In this document: positions 8,867 to 17,401 of the stretch, one piece after another | How the letters are laid out: each line of letters begins with the position of its first letter | Position numbering within the stretch: the first letter of the stretch is position 1 | Origin: Mycolicibacter virginiensis | Lineage (GTDB): Bacteria > Actinomycetota > Actinomycetes > Mycobacteriales > Mycobacteriaceae | Length of the DNA: 64,000 nucleotides | Reading direction: 5' to 3' | Assembly (NCBI RefSeq): GCF_022374935.2 | Contig: NZ_CP092430.2 | Coordinates: 434,001-498,000, forward strand | Notes under the pieces: model-generated | What the model was told of the DNA's origin: nothing | Databases searched by the model: none | What the model saw: only the letters and a program-made list of their open reading frames with translations | Program-made: the position numbers and the translations under genes

Positions 8867-9460
8867 TCAGTGACCGAACGGATCGGGCACGTCGCCCGGC
8901 ATCCAGGACAGGTCGGGCACACCCCAGCCGTTGGCCTTCACCGTCCGTTTCGCGGCGCGGGCGTTCCGGCCTACCAGCATGTCCAGGTAGAGCAAGCCAT
9001 CGAGGTGGCCGGTCTCGTGCTGCAGCATCCGGGCGAACAGCCCGGTGCCTTCCAACGTGACCGGGTTGCCGTCGGCGTCCAGTCCGGTGACCCGCGCCCA
9101 CTGCGCCCGACCGGTCGGAAACGATTCGCCGGGCACCGACAGGCAGCCCTCGTCGTCCTCATCGGGGTCGGGCATGGTTTCGGGGCGTTCGGAGGTCTCG
9201 AGCACCGGGTTGACCACCACACCACGGCGCCGCGTGGTGGAGCGGCGGTCGTCGGCACAGTCGTAGACGAAGACCCGCAGCCCCACGCCAATCTGATTGG
9301 CGGCCAAGCCGACGCCGTTAGCGGCGTCCATGGTCTCGTACATCGAGGTGATCAGCTCGCCGAGGTCGGCCGGCAACGAGCCGTCAGCGGCGACGGGCAC
9401 CGGGCTGGTCGGAGTGTGCAGGACGGGATCGCCCACAATGCGGATGGGTAGGACGGCCAT
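8867..9460 (-). CDS. def: peptide deformylase
   Basis: 197-residue metalloenzyme that removes the N-formyl group from nascent proteins. All three family motifs are present: GVGLAANQ (motif I), EGCLS (motif II, metal Cys) and QHETGHLDG (motif III, HExxH). As in other mycobacterial enzymes there is an acidic insertion (PDPDEDDE) before motif II and a longer C-terminal tail ending in DPFGH. It corresponds to Rv0429c. The start is ATG at 9460, and the tandem repeat begins 18 bases upstream. Confidence 0.95.
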   Translation of the reverse strand: MAVLPIRIVGDPVLHTPTSPVPVAADGSLPADLGELITSMYETMDAANGVGLAANQIGVGLRVFVYDCADDRRSTTRRRGVVVNPVLETSERPETMPDPDEDDEGCLSVPGESFPTGRAQWARVTGLDADGNPVTLEGTGLFARMLQHETGHLDGLLYLDMLVGRNARAAKRTVKANGWGVPDLSWMPGDVPDPFGH

Positions 9461-9478
9461 GACCGCAAATCTTAGGTG

Positions 9479-9641
9479 GGCGGTTTAGCGAGGCTCGACG
9501 GAGGAGAGGCGAAGCTGGAACCGCCGGGTAGCTGGGCGGTTTAGCGAGGCTCGACGGAGGAGAGGCGAAGCTGGAACCGCCGGGTAGCTGGGCGGTTTAG
9601 CGAGGCTCGACGGAGGAGAGGCGAAGCTGGAACCGCCGGGT
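9479..9641. repeat. 56-bp tandem repeat, about 2.9 copies
   Basis: Three head-to-tail copies of a 56-base unit: 9479-9534, 9535-9590 and 9591-9641 (last copy truncated). The copies look identical. Each unit starts with GGCGGTTTAGC and ends with AGCTGGAACCGCC, which are inverted complements with one bulge, so each copy can fold into a hairpin. It lies between divergent genes (def and the DUF3263 gene), like mycobacterial VNTR/MIRU loci. Contiguous copies without spacers exclude CRISPR. Confidence 0.9.
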
Positions 9642-9803
9642 TGGTGACCGGTGGGTGTCAAGTACAGCGGCCACGGGCGACGCGCGGGGCGGGCTCCCGG
9701 TTCAACACAGCCTGCCGTGATTCAATATTCGCTCAGAACACTCCGCCGAAAACAACCGAACGTTTGCAGCGAGAGAACTTTCCGGAAGGGTCCAGGAATC
9801 GAT
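9642..9803. promoter_or_regulatory. noncoding upstream region of DUF3263 gene
   Basis: About 160 bases between the tandem repeat and the DUF3263 start. An AT-richer patch (ATTCAATATTCG, about 9719-9731) is a possible -10 area about 75 bases before the start codon. No gene or other repeat was seen. The GGAAGGG just before the start could serve as RBS. Promoter assignment is tentative. Confidence 0.35.
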
Positions 9804-10112
9804 ATGGACGGCGCCCAGGCGCAGGCGAATCGCTCAGGGGACGATTCGGAACCCGCAGACGGTCTGAGCCGTCGCGAACACGACATCCTGTCCTTCGAAC
9901 GGGACTGGTGGAAGTACGCCGGCGCCAAGGAAGAGGCCATCAAGGAACGCTTCGCGCTGTCAGCGACCCGGTACTACCAGGTCCTCAACGCGCTCGTCGA
10001 CCGGCCAGAGGCCCTGGCGGCCGACCCGATGCTGGTCAAGCGGCTGCGCAGGTTGCGGTCCAGTCGCCAGAAGGCGCGTGCCGCGCGCCGGCTCGGTTTC
10101 GACATCACCTGA
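9804..10112 (+). CDS. DUF3263 protein, Rv0430-like
   Basis: 102-residue soluble protein. The central part (SRREHDILSFERDWWKYAGA, about residues 21-40) and the RYYQVLNALVDRPEAL segment are typical of DUF3263. That family looks like a winged-helix or helix-turn-helix DNA-binding fold. The C-terminus is strongly basic. I chose ATG 9804 because the family begins near MDG and GGAAGGG lies upstream. It is next to virR as in Rv0430-Rv0431, so the two may be transcribed together. Confidence 0.8.
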   Translation: MDGAQAQANRSGDDSEPADGLSRREHDILSFERDWWKYAGAKEEAIKERFALSATRYYQVLNALVDRPEALAADPMLVKRLRRLRSSRQKARAARRLGFDIT

Positions 10113-10177
10113 GTGCCTGACACCTTGATTCCTGGGCGTTTATAGGTCATGGCCCGCTCCTCGATACAGTGGGCGCA

Positions 10178-10648
10178 ATGAACGACCACGTTCCTGACTC
10201 CTCTCGACTCCCGCTGCGGGCGATGGTGATGGTGCTGCTGTTCTTGGGCACCGTCTTCCTGCTGGTCGGGTTTCAAGCCCTCGGATCGTCGAGCACCGAC
10301 GACGACGCCGACCACTCGACGACCGCGCAGCCCGTCACCACGACCTCGGCGCCGGCCAAACCCGAACGCCCGGCGCACAAGTCCGACGTGCGGGTCTTCA
10401 ACATCTCTGAACAGGCGGGGCTGGCCGGGCACACCGCCGATCGGCTGCGCGAAGCGGGCTGGAACGTGACCGAGATCGGGAACCTCGAACTGCCCGAGGT
10501 CACCCAGACCACCGTCTATTTCAGCGACGCCGAGGGCGAGCAGGACGCGGCTCATTCGGTGGGCCAGGTGCTGGGAGCCGCCGTCGAGCCGCGCATCCCC
10601 GACGTGGCCGAGCAACCACCGGGCGTCATCGTGGTGGTCGCGGGTTAA
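10178..10648 (+). CDS. virR: VirR-like LytR_C envelope protein
   Basis: 156-residue membrane-anchored protein. One N-terminal transmembrane helix (about residues 16-36) is followed by a Thr/Ser/Asp/Pro linker. The LytR_C domain spans about residues 72-155 (DVRVFNISEQAGLAGHTADR onward). Position and architecture match Rv0431, known as VirR, a regulator of membrane vesicle release and envelope architecture in M. tuberculosis. The start is ATG 10178. It sits 9 bases before sodC, suggesting co-transcription. Confidence 0.85.
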   Translation: MNDHVPDSSRLPLRAMVMVLLFLGTVFLLVGFQALGSSSTDDDADHSTTAQPVTTTSAPAKPERPAHKSDVRVFNISEQAGLAGHTADRLREAGWNVTEIGNLELPEVTQTTVYFSDAEGEQDAAHSVGQVLGAAVEPRIPDVAEQPPGVIVVVAG

Positions 10649-10657
10649 GCTCCTCGC

Positions 10658-11365
10658 ATGGTCACAGGACACCGCAGAGCTCTCACCGCCGTCTTCTTCG
10701 CCACCCCGGCCATGCTGTTGGCGGCGTGCAGTCCCAACCAGCTGCCTTCCGACGCGCCCGGCACCACGCCGGCCATCTGGACCGGGTCGGCGGCGCCGTC
10801 GGCCACCGAGTCCGAATCGGGTGGCTCGGGCGGCTCGGACAATCTCGTCGCGCACCTGACGACCCCCGACGGCGGCCAGGTCGCCACCGCGACGTTCGAG
10901 TTCAGCAAGGCCGGCGGCAAGGAGTTCGCCACCGTGACCGTGCGGACCACCAGCAGCGGGGTGCTGTCGCCCGGTTTCCACGGCCTGCACATCCACGCCG
11001 TCGGTAAGTGTGAAGCAGAGTCGGTGGCGCCCACCGGCGGCGCGCCCGGTGCCTTCCTGTCGGCTGGTGGGCACTTCCAGGCGCCTGGCCACAACGAGCA
11101 CCCGCAGAGTGGCGACCTGACGTCGCTGCAGGTGCGCTCCGACGGCAGTGGGCTGTTGGTCACCACCACCGACTCGTTCACCAAAGCTGAACTGCTGGCC
11201 GGCGACGGGACCTCGCTCATCGTCCACGCCGACGACGACAACTTCGCGAACATCCCGGCAGACCGCTACACGCAGGTCAACGGCACGCCCGGCCCGGACC
11301 AGACCACGCTGACCACCGGAGATGCCGGAAAGCGGATTGCGTGTGGTGTCATCGGCGCCGGATAG
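10658..11365 (+). CDS. sodC: superoxide dismutase [Cu(-Zn)] lipoprotein
   Basis: 235-residue lipoprotein with a signal peptide and lipobox LAAC (Cys at about 24), so it is anchored outside the membrane. A Thr/Ser/Gly linker leads into the SOD barrel. Metal and active-site motifs seen are [26 protein letters not shown] and [11 protein letters not shown], with the C-terminal Cys ([10 protein letters not shown]) for the conserved disulfide. It removes extracellular superoxide. M. tuberculosis SodC (Rv0432) is reported as a copper-only enzyme; whether this one binds zinc cannot be told here. Confidence 0.93.
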   Translation: MVTGHRRALTAVFFATPAMLLAACSPNQLPSDAPGTTPAIWTGSAAPSATESESGGSGGSDNLVAHLTTPDGGQVATATFEFSKAGGKEFATVTVRTTSSGVLSPGFHGLHIHAVGKCEAESVAPTGGAPGAFLSAGGHFQAPGHNEHPQSGDLTSLQVRSDGSGLLVTTTDSFTKAELLAGDGTSLIVHADDDNFANIPADRYTQVNGTPGPDQTTLTTGDAGKRIACGVIGAG

Positions 11366-12509
11366 CCCGCCGAACTGGGCTTCCTCGAGATCGGAAGCCC
11401 GAATCGAGTTCGCTCGCAGCGCCCGCCCCACCATCGGCGTGGAATGGGAGCTGGCTCTTGTCGACGCCCAGACGCGTGATCTGAGCAACGAAGCGAGCGC
11501 GGTCTTGTCCGAGCTCGGCGAGAATCCGCGTGTGCACAAGGAATTGCTGCGCAACACCGTCGAGCTCGTCACGGGTATCTGCGACAACACCGGCGAGGCT
11601 ATCGAGGACTTGCGTCAGACGCTGACCACGACGCGGCCGATCGTGCACGCCCGGGGCATGGAGCTGTTCGGCGCGGGCACCCACCCGTTCGCGCAGTGGT
11701 CGGCACAGAAGCTGACCGATGCACCGCGCTACGCCGAACTGATCAAACGCACCCAGTGGTGGGGCCGGCAGATGTTGATCTGGGGCGTGCACGTCCACGT
11801 CGGTGTCTCCTCGTCCTACAAGGTGATGCCGATCATCTCGTCGTTGTTGCAGCATTATCCGCACCTGCTGGCGTTGTCGGCGTCGTCGCCGTGGTGGGAC
11901 GGCCACGACACGGGTTACGCCAGCAACCGCGCGATGATGTTCCAGCAGTTGCCCACGGCGGGGCTGCCGTTCCAATTCCAGACTTGGGAAGAGTTCGAGG
12001 GTTTCGTCTACGACCAGAAGAAGACCGGGATCATCGATCACACCAACGAGATCCGTTGGGACATCCGGCCATCACCACATCTGGGCACCATCGAAGTACG
12101 GGTGTGCGACGGGGTGTCCAACCTGCGTGAGCTGGGTGCTCTGGTGGCGCTGACGCACTGCCTGATCGTCGATCTGGACCGGCGGCTGGAAGCCGACGAA
12201 TCCCTGCCCACCATGCCACCTTGGCATGTGCAGGAGAACAAGTGGCGCGCGGCCCGCTACGGGCTGGACGCCGAGATCATCCTCGATGCCGACAGCAACG
12301 AGCGGCTGGTCACCGAGGATCTCGATGAGCTGCTCAACCGGTTGGAACCGGTCGCACAGCGTCTGCACTGCGCCGACGAGTTGGCCGCTGTCGCCGACAT
12401 CTATCGAACGGGCGCGTCGTACCAGCGCCAGCGCCGGGTCGCCGAGGAACACGACGGCGATCTGCGTGCCGTGGTCGATGCACTGGTGGGCGAGCTCGAT
12501 ATCTCGTGA
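11343..12509 (+). CDS. YbdK-type carboxylate-amine ligase
   Basis: Glutamate-cysteine ligase family 2 (YbdK) protein of about 388 residues, corresponding to Rv0433. Typical blocks are [12 protein letters not shown] near the N-terminus, [26 protein letters not shown] and the [17 protein letters not shown] segment. It is an ATP-dependent ligase-type fold; the physiological substrate is not known. The start lies inside the sodC 3' end (GTG at 11343 or 11346), giving an overlap of about 20 bases and likely translational coupling. Confidence 0.85.
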   Translation: MVSSAPDSPPNWASSRSEARIEFARSARPTIGVEWELALVDAQTRDLSNEASAVLSELGENPRVHKELLRNTVELVTGICDNTGEAIEDLRQTLTTTRPIVHARGMELFGAGTHPFAQWSAQKLTDAPRYAELIKRTQWWGRQMLIWGVHVHVGVSSSYKVMPIISSLLQHYPHLLALSASSPWWDGHDTGYASNRAMMFQQLPTAGLPFQFQTWEEFEGFVYDQKKTGIIDHTNEIRWDIRPSPHLGTIEVRVCDGVSNLRELGALVALTHCLIVDLDRRLEADESLPTMPPWHVQENKWRAARYGLDAEIILDADSNERLVTEDLDELLNRLEPVAQRLHCADELAAVADIYRTGASYQRQRRVAEEHDGDLRAVVDALVGELDIS

Positions 12510-13147
12510 TGGAACTGCCGATGTTCCCGCTGGAGTGGGTGTTGCTGCCCGGCGAGGAGCTATCGCTGCGGATCTTCGAGTTGCGCTACACCGTGTTGGT
12601 CGGCGACCTGATGCGCAGCGGCGATCCGCGCTTCGGGGTGGTGCTGATCGCTCGGGGTCGTGAGGTGGGCGGTGGTGAGCAGCGCAACGACGTCGGCGCG
12701 ATAGCCAGCATCACCCAGTGCACCGAACTCGGGGCAGGCCGGTACGCATTGCGTTGCCTGACCGGGGAGCGGATCCGGGTGCGGGACTGGCTCGCCGACG
12801 ATCCCTACCCGCGGGCGATCACCGAGGTGTGGCCCGACGAGCCGTCAGAACCGGTGACTGACAAGCAGTTCGGTGCGCTCGAAGACCGCATCGTCGCGCT
12901 GCACAAGCGGATGGCCCAAGCCGAGCGGCGCTGGGTGATGCCGGGGCGCAACAGTCTGCTGGGGGGTCGACGCCTGCGCTCGCTGGATCCGGTGCAGCGG
13001 CTGTACTCGCTGGCCTGCCGGGTCCCGATGGGGGAGGCCGACCGCTACGCGGTGCTGGCAGCGCCGTCGCTGTCCGACCGCTTCGCGGCGTTGTACGAGG
13101 CGATTGAGACCGTTTCCGCGCGAGTCGAATTCGACATCCCTCGTTGA
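12509..13147 (+). CDS. Lon N-terminal domain protein, Rv0434-like
   Basis: 212-residue protein made of a lone LON substrate-binding domain ([20 protein letters not shown] start, then IFELRYTVLV) without ATPase or protease parts. Such stand-alone proteins occur in most mycobacteria; function unknown, possibly substrate recognition. The ATG overlaps the stop of the upstream ligase gene. Its stop codon lies in the left arm of the inverted repeat that ends this transcription unit. Confidence 0.85.
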   Translation: MELPMFPLEWVLLPGEELSLRIFELRYTVLVGDLMRSGDPRFGVVLIARGREVGGGEQRNDVGAIASITQCTELGAGRYALRCLTGERIRVRDWLADDPYPRAITEVWPDEPSEPVTDKQFGALEDRIVALHKRMAQAERRWVMPGRNSLLGGRRLRSLDPVQRLYSLACRVPMGEADRYAVLAAPSLSDRFAALYEAIETVSARVEFDIPR

Positions 13148-13205
13148 CTCTGCATCCAGGGCGGCAAAGTGCCCGAGTAGCCACCGCCCTGGATGCAGAG
13201 TCAAC
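13143..13205. terminator. 22-bp perfect inverted repeat, bidirectional terminator
   Basis: Left arm 13143-13164 (begins GTTGACTCTGCATCC) and right arm 13184-13205 are perfect complements over 22 bases, with a 19-base loop. It separates convergent genes: the Lon-N gene stop (13145-13147) is in the left arm and the MFS gene stop (13203-13201) is in the right arm. There is no U-tract, usual for mycobacterial terminators. Confidence 0.85.
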
Positions 13206-14427
13206 GGGTTTTGCTGTACACCGCGCCGAATACCGCCGCCGCTGCGGCCAGCAGAGCCGAACTGGCCAGCCAGGGCAGGATGCGTCCCGCGGAGAACAGG
13301 GCGGCATATAAGCCAGGGGCAACCGCGGTCGCAGCGGCCCACGCCGTCTGCAGCAGCGAGGCGTGTCGTCCAGACGATTCATTGGGCGCGAACGTCAGCA
13401 TGATGTTCGCGCTGAGCGCGTTGCCGGCTGCGTCGGACACGCTGAAGAGCGTCAGCCCGATCGCCAGTACGGCGAAAAGAACTGCCGGTACGGCGTTTTG
13501 GATGCCGGCGAGGAGATCGATCACCAGGAAACTGATCGAGCACAGCGCGGTCGACCATGACAAGATCTGAAGGTGCGGGACCCGTGAGCCGATTCGGGCG
13601 ACCCAGCGCGCCGCTATCGCAACCATGACGCAGATGAACAGGTAGGCCACCGTCGTCGACCAGGCGGGCAGGCCCACCGACAGCATGAACAGTGGCAGCG
13701 CCGTATCCATGCCGATGGTGGTCAGCGCGATGACGAACACCCCGGCGATGAATGCCATGAAAGGGCCCTGGCGCAACACGTCGCGGTAGCGCGGCGGCTC
13801 GCAGTCCGCCGACTCGTCCTCGCCGACGGCGTGGTCGATCCAACGCAGCCGCCAGAACAGCAGGCCGGTGGTGAGTTCGCCCGCGGCGATGGTCGCCACC
13901 AAGGCGGTCCAGAACCATCCGCCGTTCCGGTCGATGGCCAGGCCCGCGGTCGCCGCCAATGCGCCGAGACCGAACCCGAGCACCCGAACCGAGGTGAGCA
14001 GCGCGAACAGTTGGGTGCGGTCGTCGTGGTCGCGGGTCAGCCGCTGGACGGCCTCGGGATCGGCGGTGAAGAACAGGTTCGCGCTCAGTGCTGCGGCGAA
14101 CGAGAAGATCGCCACCTCGGCCAGGGTATGGGTGCACAGGAAACCCACGAAGGCGCCGGAGGCCCCGACGCCGGCCAGCGCCATGGTTCGAAACGGACCG
14201 AACCGGTCAACCGTGCGGCCCGACACCAGCACCCCAAAAATGAGTGCGACGGTGTTGCCCAGGGTGGCGGCGACGCCGGTCCCGGTCAGTGGCAGCCCGC
14301 GCCCGAGGGTGAAGAACAAGAAGATCAGCGGCACCCACAGTCCGGCGCTGGCCATCGCGACGATGGTCGCGAGAATGAACGACCGGCGGGCGCCTAGCAG
14401 CCGTTCAGGCATCGTGTCGGTGAGCAT
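13201..14427 (-). CDS. MFS transporter
   Basis: 408-residue major facilitator protein with about 12 hydrophobic segments. An MFS loop signature appears after helix 2 (SGRTVDRFGPFRTMAL). It is probably an exporter or importer of a small hydrophobic compound; direction and substrate are unknown. The start is ATG 14427 (GAAAGAGATC before it); MPERLL at 14412 is an alternative. It lies downstream of a tetR gene in the same direction, and a copy of the palindrome found in front of tetR lies about 105 bases upstream, so it is probably repressed by that TetR. Confidence 0.88.
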   Translation of the reverse strand: MLTDTMPERLLGARRSFILATIVAMASAGLWVPLIFLFFTLGRGLPLTGTGVAATLGNTVALIFGVLVSGRTVDRFGPFRTMALAGVGASGAFVGFLCTHTLAEVAIFSFAAALSANLFFTADPEAVQRLTRDHDDRTQLFALLTSVRVLGFGLGALAATAGLAIDRNGGWFWTALVATIAAGELTTGLLFWRLRWIDHAVGEDESADCEPPRYRDVLRQGPFMAFIAGVFVIALTTIGMDTALPLFMLSVGLPAWSTTVAYLFICVMVAIAARWVARIGSRVPHLQILSWSTALCSISFLVIDLLAGIQNAVPAVLFAVLAIGLTLFSVSDAAGNALSANIMLTFAPNESSGRHASLLQTAWAAATAVAPGLYAALFSAGRILPWLASSALLAAAAAVFGAVYSKTR

Positions 14428-14532
14428 GATCTCTTTCGTCCTCCGGGCAGACGAAGGTACCTCGGGGAACGCGGCCCATGCATCCGAATATCGGTGCTCC
14501 CGCGCGAGCCGAGCGCGCTGTCGCTGTTTTGC

Positions 14533-14546
14533 TGGTCGATCGATCA
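14533..14546. promoter_or_regulatory. TetR operator candidate upstream of MFS gene
   Basis: TGGTCGATCGATCA, differing at one base from the perfect 14-bp palindrome at 15274-15287. It lies in the 180-base gap between the tetR stop and the MFS start. Confidence 0.6.
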
Positions 14547-14606
14547 GCACGGCGGCAGCAGTGGGGCGGCAGGGGAGTTCCGACAAGGGAGCCGCGGCGG
14601 TGCGGG

Positions 14607-15200
14607 TCAGGAACCGGCAGGCGGCGGTGTCAATCGGCCCAATTGGCGGTCGATCAGTGCGCGCAGTTCGTCGTGCCCCCGGGTGACACCGACGGCGCTC
14701 TCGTTGCACAGGTTGCGGGCGGTCTGGGCGATCAGCATCGAGATCGCGGTCGGGGGAAACTCGGCCAGATCGACGCCGTTGGCGCGCAGCGCCACCGTGA
14801 CGGCCGCGGTCTCGATGTCGCGTACTCGCTCGGCGTAGGCCTTGAGTTCGGCGCGGATGGCCTTGCGATGGTTGGCCAGCGCCATGAATTCGGTGTTCAG
14901 GCTGGTCATGCGTGCATCGCTGTTGATCGTCCACAGTGCACGCAGCGGATCATCGTCGGTCAGGGCGGCGCGCATCTGGTCCAGCGCGACCTCGGCGCCG
15001 GCCCGCAGCACTTCGACGAAGAGATCATCCATGGTGGGGAAGTAGTAGTAGACCAGGGCCTGGCGCACGCCGGCCTCGGCGGCGACCCGCCGTGACGTCG
15101 CCGCGGCGTAGCCCTCGTCGCGCATCAGTCGGGCCGTCGCCTCGATCAGGCGGCGCCGAGTGGCGTTGTCGGTCGATTTGGCCTTGCGCGGAGCCGTCAT
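14607..15200 (-). CDS. TetR-family regulator
   Basis: 197-residue regulator. The N-terminal helix-turn-helix is clear (about residues 14-60: RRLIEATARLMRDEGYAA, then ATSRRVAAEAGVRQALVYYY F). The C-terminal ligand domain (about 70-190) is divergent as usual. I chose ATG 15200 because the longer frame adds a basic stretch outside the family pattern. It is divergent from the P450 gene, and a 14-bp palindrome lies between them; a near copy lies before the MFS gene downstream. This supports autoregulation and control of both the P450 and MFS genes. Confidence 0.88.
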   Translation of the reverse strand: MTAPRKAKSTDNATRRRLIEATARLMRDEGYAAATSRRVAAEAGVRQALVYYYFPTMDDLFVEVLRAGAEVALDQMRAALTDDDPLRALWTINSDARMTSLNTEFMALANHRKAIRAELKAYAERVRDIETAAVTVALRANGVDLAEFPPTAISMLIAQTARNLCNESAVGVTRGHDELRALIDRQLGRLTPPPAGS

Positions 15201-15273
15201 CAGGACAGTCCGGAGCTGCGATTGCTTGACCGTCCGGCGCCGCGCGTGGTAGGCATGACGCATTCTAGCAATT

Positions 15274-15287
15274 TGATCGATCGATCA
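15274..15287. promoter_or_regulatory. TetR operator candidate, tetR/P450 intergenic
   Basis: Perfect palindrome TGATCGATCGATCA in the 123-base gap between the divergent tetR and P450 genes, placed to block both promoters. A 13/14 match lies at 14533-14546. Confidence 0.65.
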
Positions 15288-15323
15288 GCGCGATGAGGTC
15301 GCGACGCGAGCAAAGGACGGGTG

Positions 15324-16604
15324 ATGGTGGATCTCGCGACAGTGGATTACTTCTCCGACCAAGCGGTCACCCAGGATCCCTATGCCTATTACGACTACCT
15401 GCGCGGATGCGGGCCGGTGTTCACCGAGCCGCATCACGGCGTCGTTGCCGTCACCGGGTACGACGAGGTGCTCGCCGCCTTCAAAGACCACGAGTCGTTC
15501 TCGGCGGTCAATGCCATCGGGGGGCCGTTTCCTCCGTTGCCGTTCGAGCCGGCGGGCGACGACATCACCGAGCAGATCGAGGCGCACCGGCATGAGTTCC
15601 CGATCTTCGAGCACGTTGTGGTGATGGACCCGCCGGCGCACACCCGGGCCCGCTCGTTGCTGGCCGGGCTGCTCACCCCGAAGCGGCTGAAGGAGAACGA
15701 GGAGTTCATCTGGCGGCTTACCGATACCCAGCTTGACGAATTCATCGGTACGGGTGCCTGTGAGTTCCTGTTCGACTACGCCAAACCGTATGCGACCCTG
15801 GCCATCACGGACCTACTCGGCGTCCCCGAGGAGGATCGCGCCGAGTTCCGCCGTGCGCTGGGTGCTGGCCATCGGGAGGGGCAGCATGTGGGCTCCCTTG
15901 ATGGGACTCCGGTGGGCCTCAATCCGCTGCACTACCTCGACGAGAAGTTCAGCGGCTACCTCACCGAGCGGCGGCGGGAGCCTCGTGGCGACGTGCTCAG
16001 CAGCCTGGCCGCCGCGACCTACCCCGACGGTTCAACGCCGGACCTGCTGGAGGTGGTTCACCCGGCCACCTTCCTGTTCGGCGCCGGTCAGGAGACCGTC
16101 ACCAAGTTGCTGGGCGCGGCGGTGCAAACCCTGGGTGATCGACCCGATCTGCAGCAGACGTTGCGCGACAATCCGGCGCTGATCCCCGCATTCATCGAGG
16201 AGGCGCTGCGAATCCAGAGTCCTACCAAGATCGACTTTCGACTCGCCCGCAAGACCACCACGCTGGGCGGGGTGCCGATCAAAGCCGGCACCGTGCTGAT
16301 GCTGTGTCTGGGTGCGGCGAACCGGGATCCGCGCAAGTTCGCCAACCCCGACGAGTTCCGGCTGGACCGCAAGAACGTGCGTGAGCACATCGCATTCGGT
16401 CGTGGCATCCATACCTGCGCCGGCGCTCCGCTGGCTCGGGTCGAGGGGCGCATCACGATTCACCGCATGCTGGACCGGATGCGTGACATCAGGATCAGCG
16501 AGGCCCACCACGGGCCCGCCGATCGGCGGCGTTACTCCTATGAGCCCACGTTTCTGTTGCGCGGGTTGACGGAGCTGCACATTGAATTCGACCCGGTGGG
16601 CTAA
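15324..16604 (+). CDS. cytochrome P450
   Basis: 426-residue soluble bacterial P450 with all landmarks: the I-helix oxygen-activation motif FLFGAGQET, the K-helix ExxR (EEALR), and the heme loop FGRGIHTCAGAPLAR with the thiolate Cys near residue 365. It catalyses mono-oxygenation using ferredoxin partners not encoded here. Substrate unknown. The ATG at 15324 follows AAAGGACGGGTG; GTG 15321 is possible. It opens the plus strand from the TetR operator, and its stop overlaps the stop of the convergent CMD gene by four bases. Confidence 0.95.
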   Translation: MVDLATVDYFSDQAVTQDPYAYYDYLRGCGPVFTEPHHGVVAVTGYDEVLAAFKDHESFSAVNAIGGPFPPLPFEPAGDDITEQIEAHRHEFPIFEHVVVMDPPAHTRARSLLAGLLTPKRLKENEEFIWRLTDTQLDEFIGTGACEFLFDYAKPYATLAITDLLGVPEEDRAEFRRALGAGHREGQHVGSLDGTPVGLNPLHYLDEKFSGYLTERRREPRGDVLSSLAAATYPDGSTPDLLEVVHPATFLFGAGQETVTKLLGAAVQTLGDRPDLQQTLRDNPALIPAFIEEALRIQSPTKIDFRLARKTTTLGGVPIKAGTVLMLCLGAANRDPRKFANPDEFRLDRKNVREHIAFGRGIHTCAGAPLARVEGRITIHRMLDRMRDIRISEAHHGPADRRRYSYEPTFLLRGLTELHIEFDPVG

Positions 16605-17401
16605 TCCGCTGCGGCCCACTCCTGCGTGACGCGCTGCTTCTGTTCTGCGATCACCTGCATCAGCCGCGAGGCTTTCGCCCAGCCGTAATAGGCGCCGAAA
16701 TGCAGTGCTACTTCGTCCATCTCGTCGAACGAGACGTCCTTGCTCTTCAGCGCGGCATAGACGTGGCTGAGGATCGGGTACGGCGCGTCCTGAAACGCCA
16801 CACACGCCACGGTCACCAGGCGCCGCTGTTTCATGCCCAGCCCGGGCCGCAGCCACATCTCACCGAATACGAAATTCAGAATGCCCGCACCCGAATACGG
16901 GTCGTCGCGCACCGGGGCGAAGGGCAGGCAGTTGACGTCACGGAAGGACTGTTCTCCGACCTGTAGTCGTGCTTCGGGATCGCTCGGCGTGGTCAGCGGT
17001 AGCAGCGGCGCCGCAGGAGGAACCGGCTCTCCCCGGTCGGCGTGGATGCGTGCCCACTGTTCGTCGACGATCATGTTGAACAGTGATGCTTTGGGCCAGC
17101 CCGAGTACACCGCGAAATGCAGAACGGTTTCGCGCATCTCGTCGATCGTCACGTCGCCGTTGATCAGGGCGGCGTAGATATGTTCGCGCAGCGGCTGTTC
17201 GGTGTCGGCGGCAGCAACACACGGCAGGGCGACGAACCATCGATCCCGGCGACTCAATCCTGGCCGTTGCCAGACCTGCTCGAATACGAAATCCAGGAGG
17301 GTCGCCGCCGCGGACGTGGTGTCGGCGGGCACCGGCAGCCTCAGCAGCTCGGCGAAGGCGTGGGCACCGCGCCCCGCCTCACCGCAGGGTGACGCCGGCA
17401 T
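16601..17401 (-). CDS. double carboxymuconolactone decarboxylase-like protein
   Basis: 266 residues containing two CMD-like repeats (about 25-120 and 155-255). Each has an RPGL...R basic segment, an HxYAAL helix (REHIYAAL; LSHVYAAL) and ALHFGAYYGWAKAS or VLHFAVYSGWPKAS. The CxxC of AhpD-type peroxidatic enzymes is absent (CVAAAD and CVAFQD at those places), so a decarboxylase/isomerase-like role is more likely than a peroxidase. Last gene of a minus-strand operon with the two SDRs; its start overlaps the end of the upstream SDR by 23 bases. Confidence 0.82.
   Translation of the reverse strand: MPASPCGEAGRGAHAFAELLRLPVPADTTSAAATLLDFVFEQVWQRPGLSRRDRWFVALPCVAAADTEQPLREHIYAALINGDVTIDEMRETVLHFAVYSGWPKASLFNMIVDEQWARIHADRGEPVPPAAPLLPLTTPSDPEARLQVGEQSFRDVNCLPFAPVRDDPYSGAGILNFVFGEMWLRPGLGMKQRRLVTVACVAFQDAPYPILSHVYAALKSKDVSFDEMDEVALHFGAYYGWAKASRLMQVIAEQKQRVTQEWAAAD

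Noticed and set aside
9479..9641. Possible CRISPR array
   Set aside because: Copies are contiguous with no spacers and there are no cas genes in the window.
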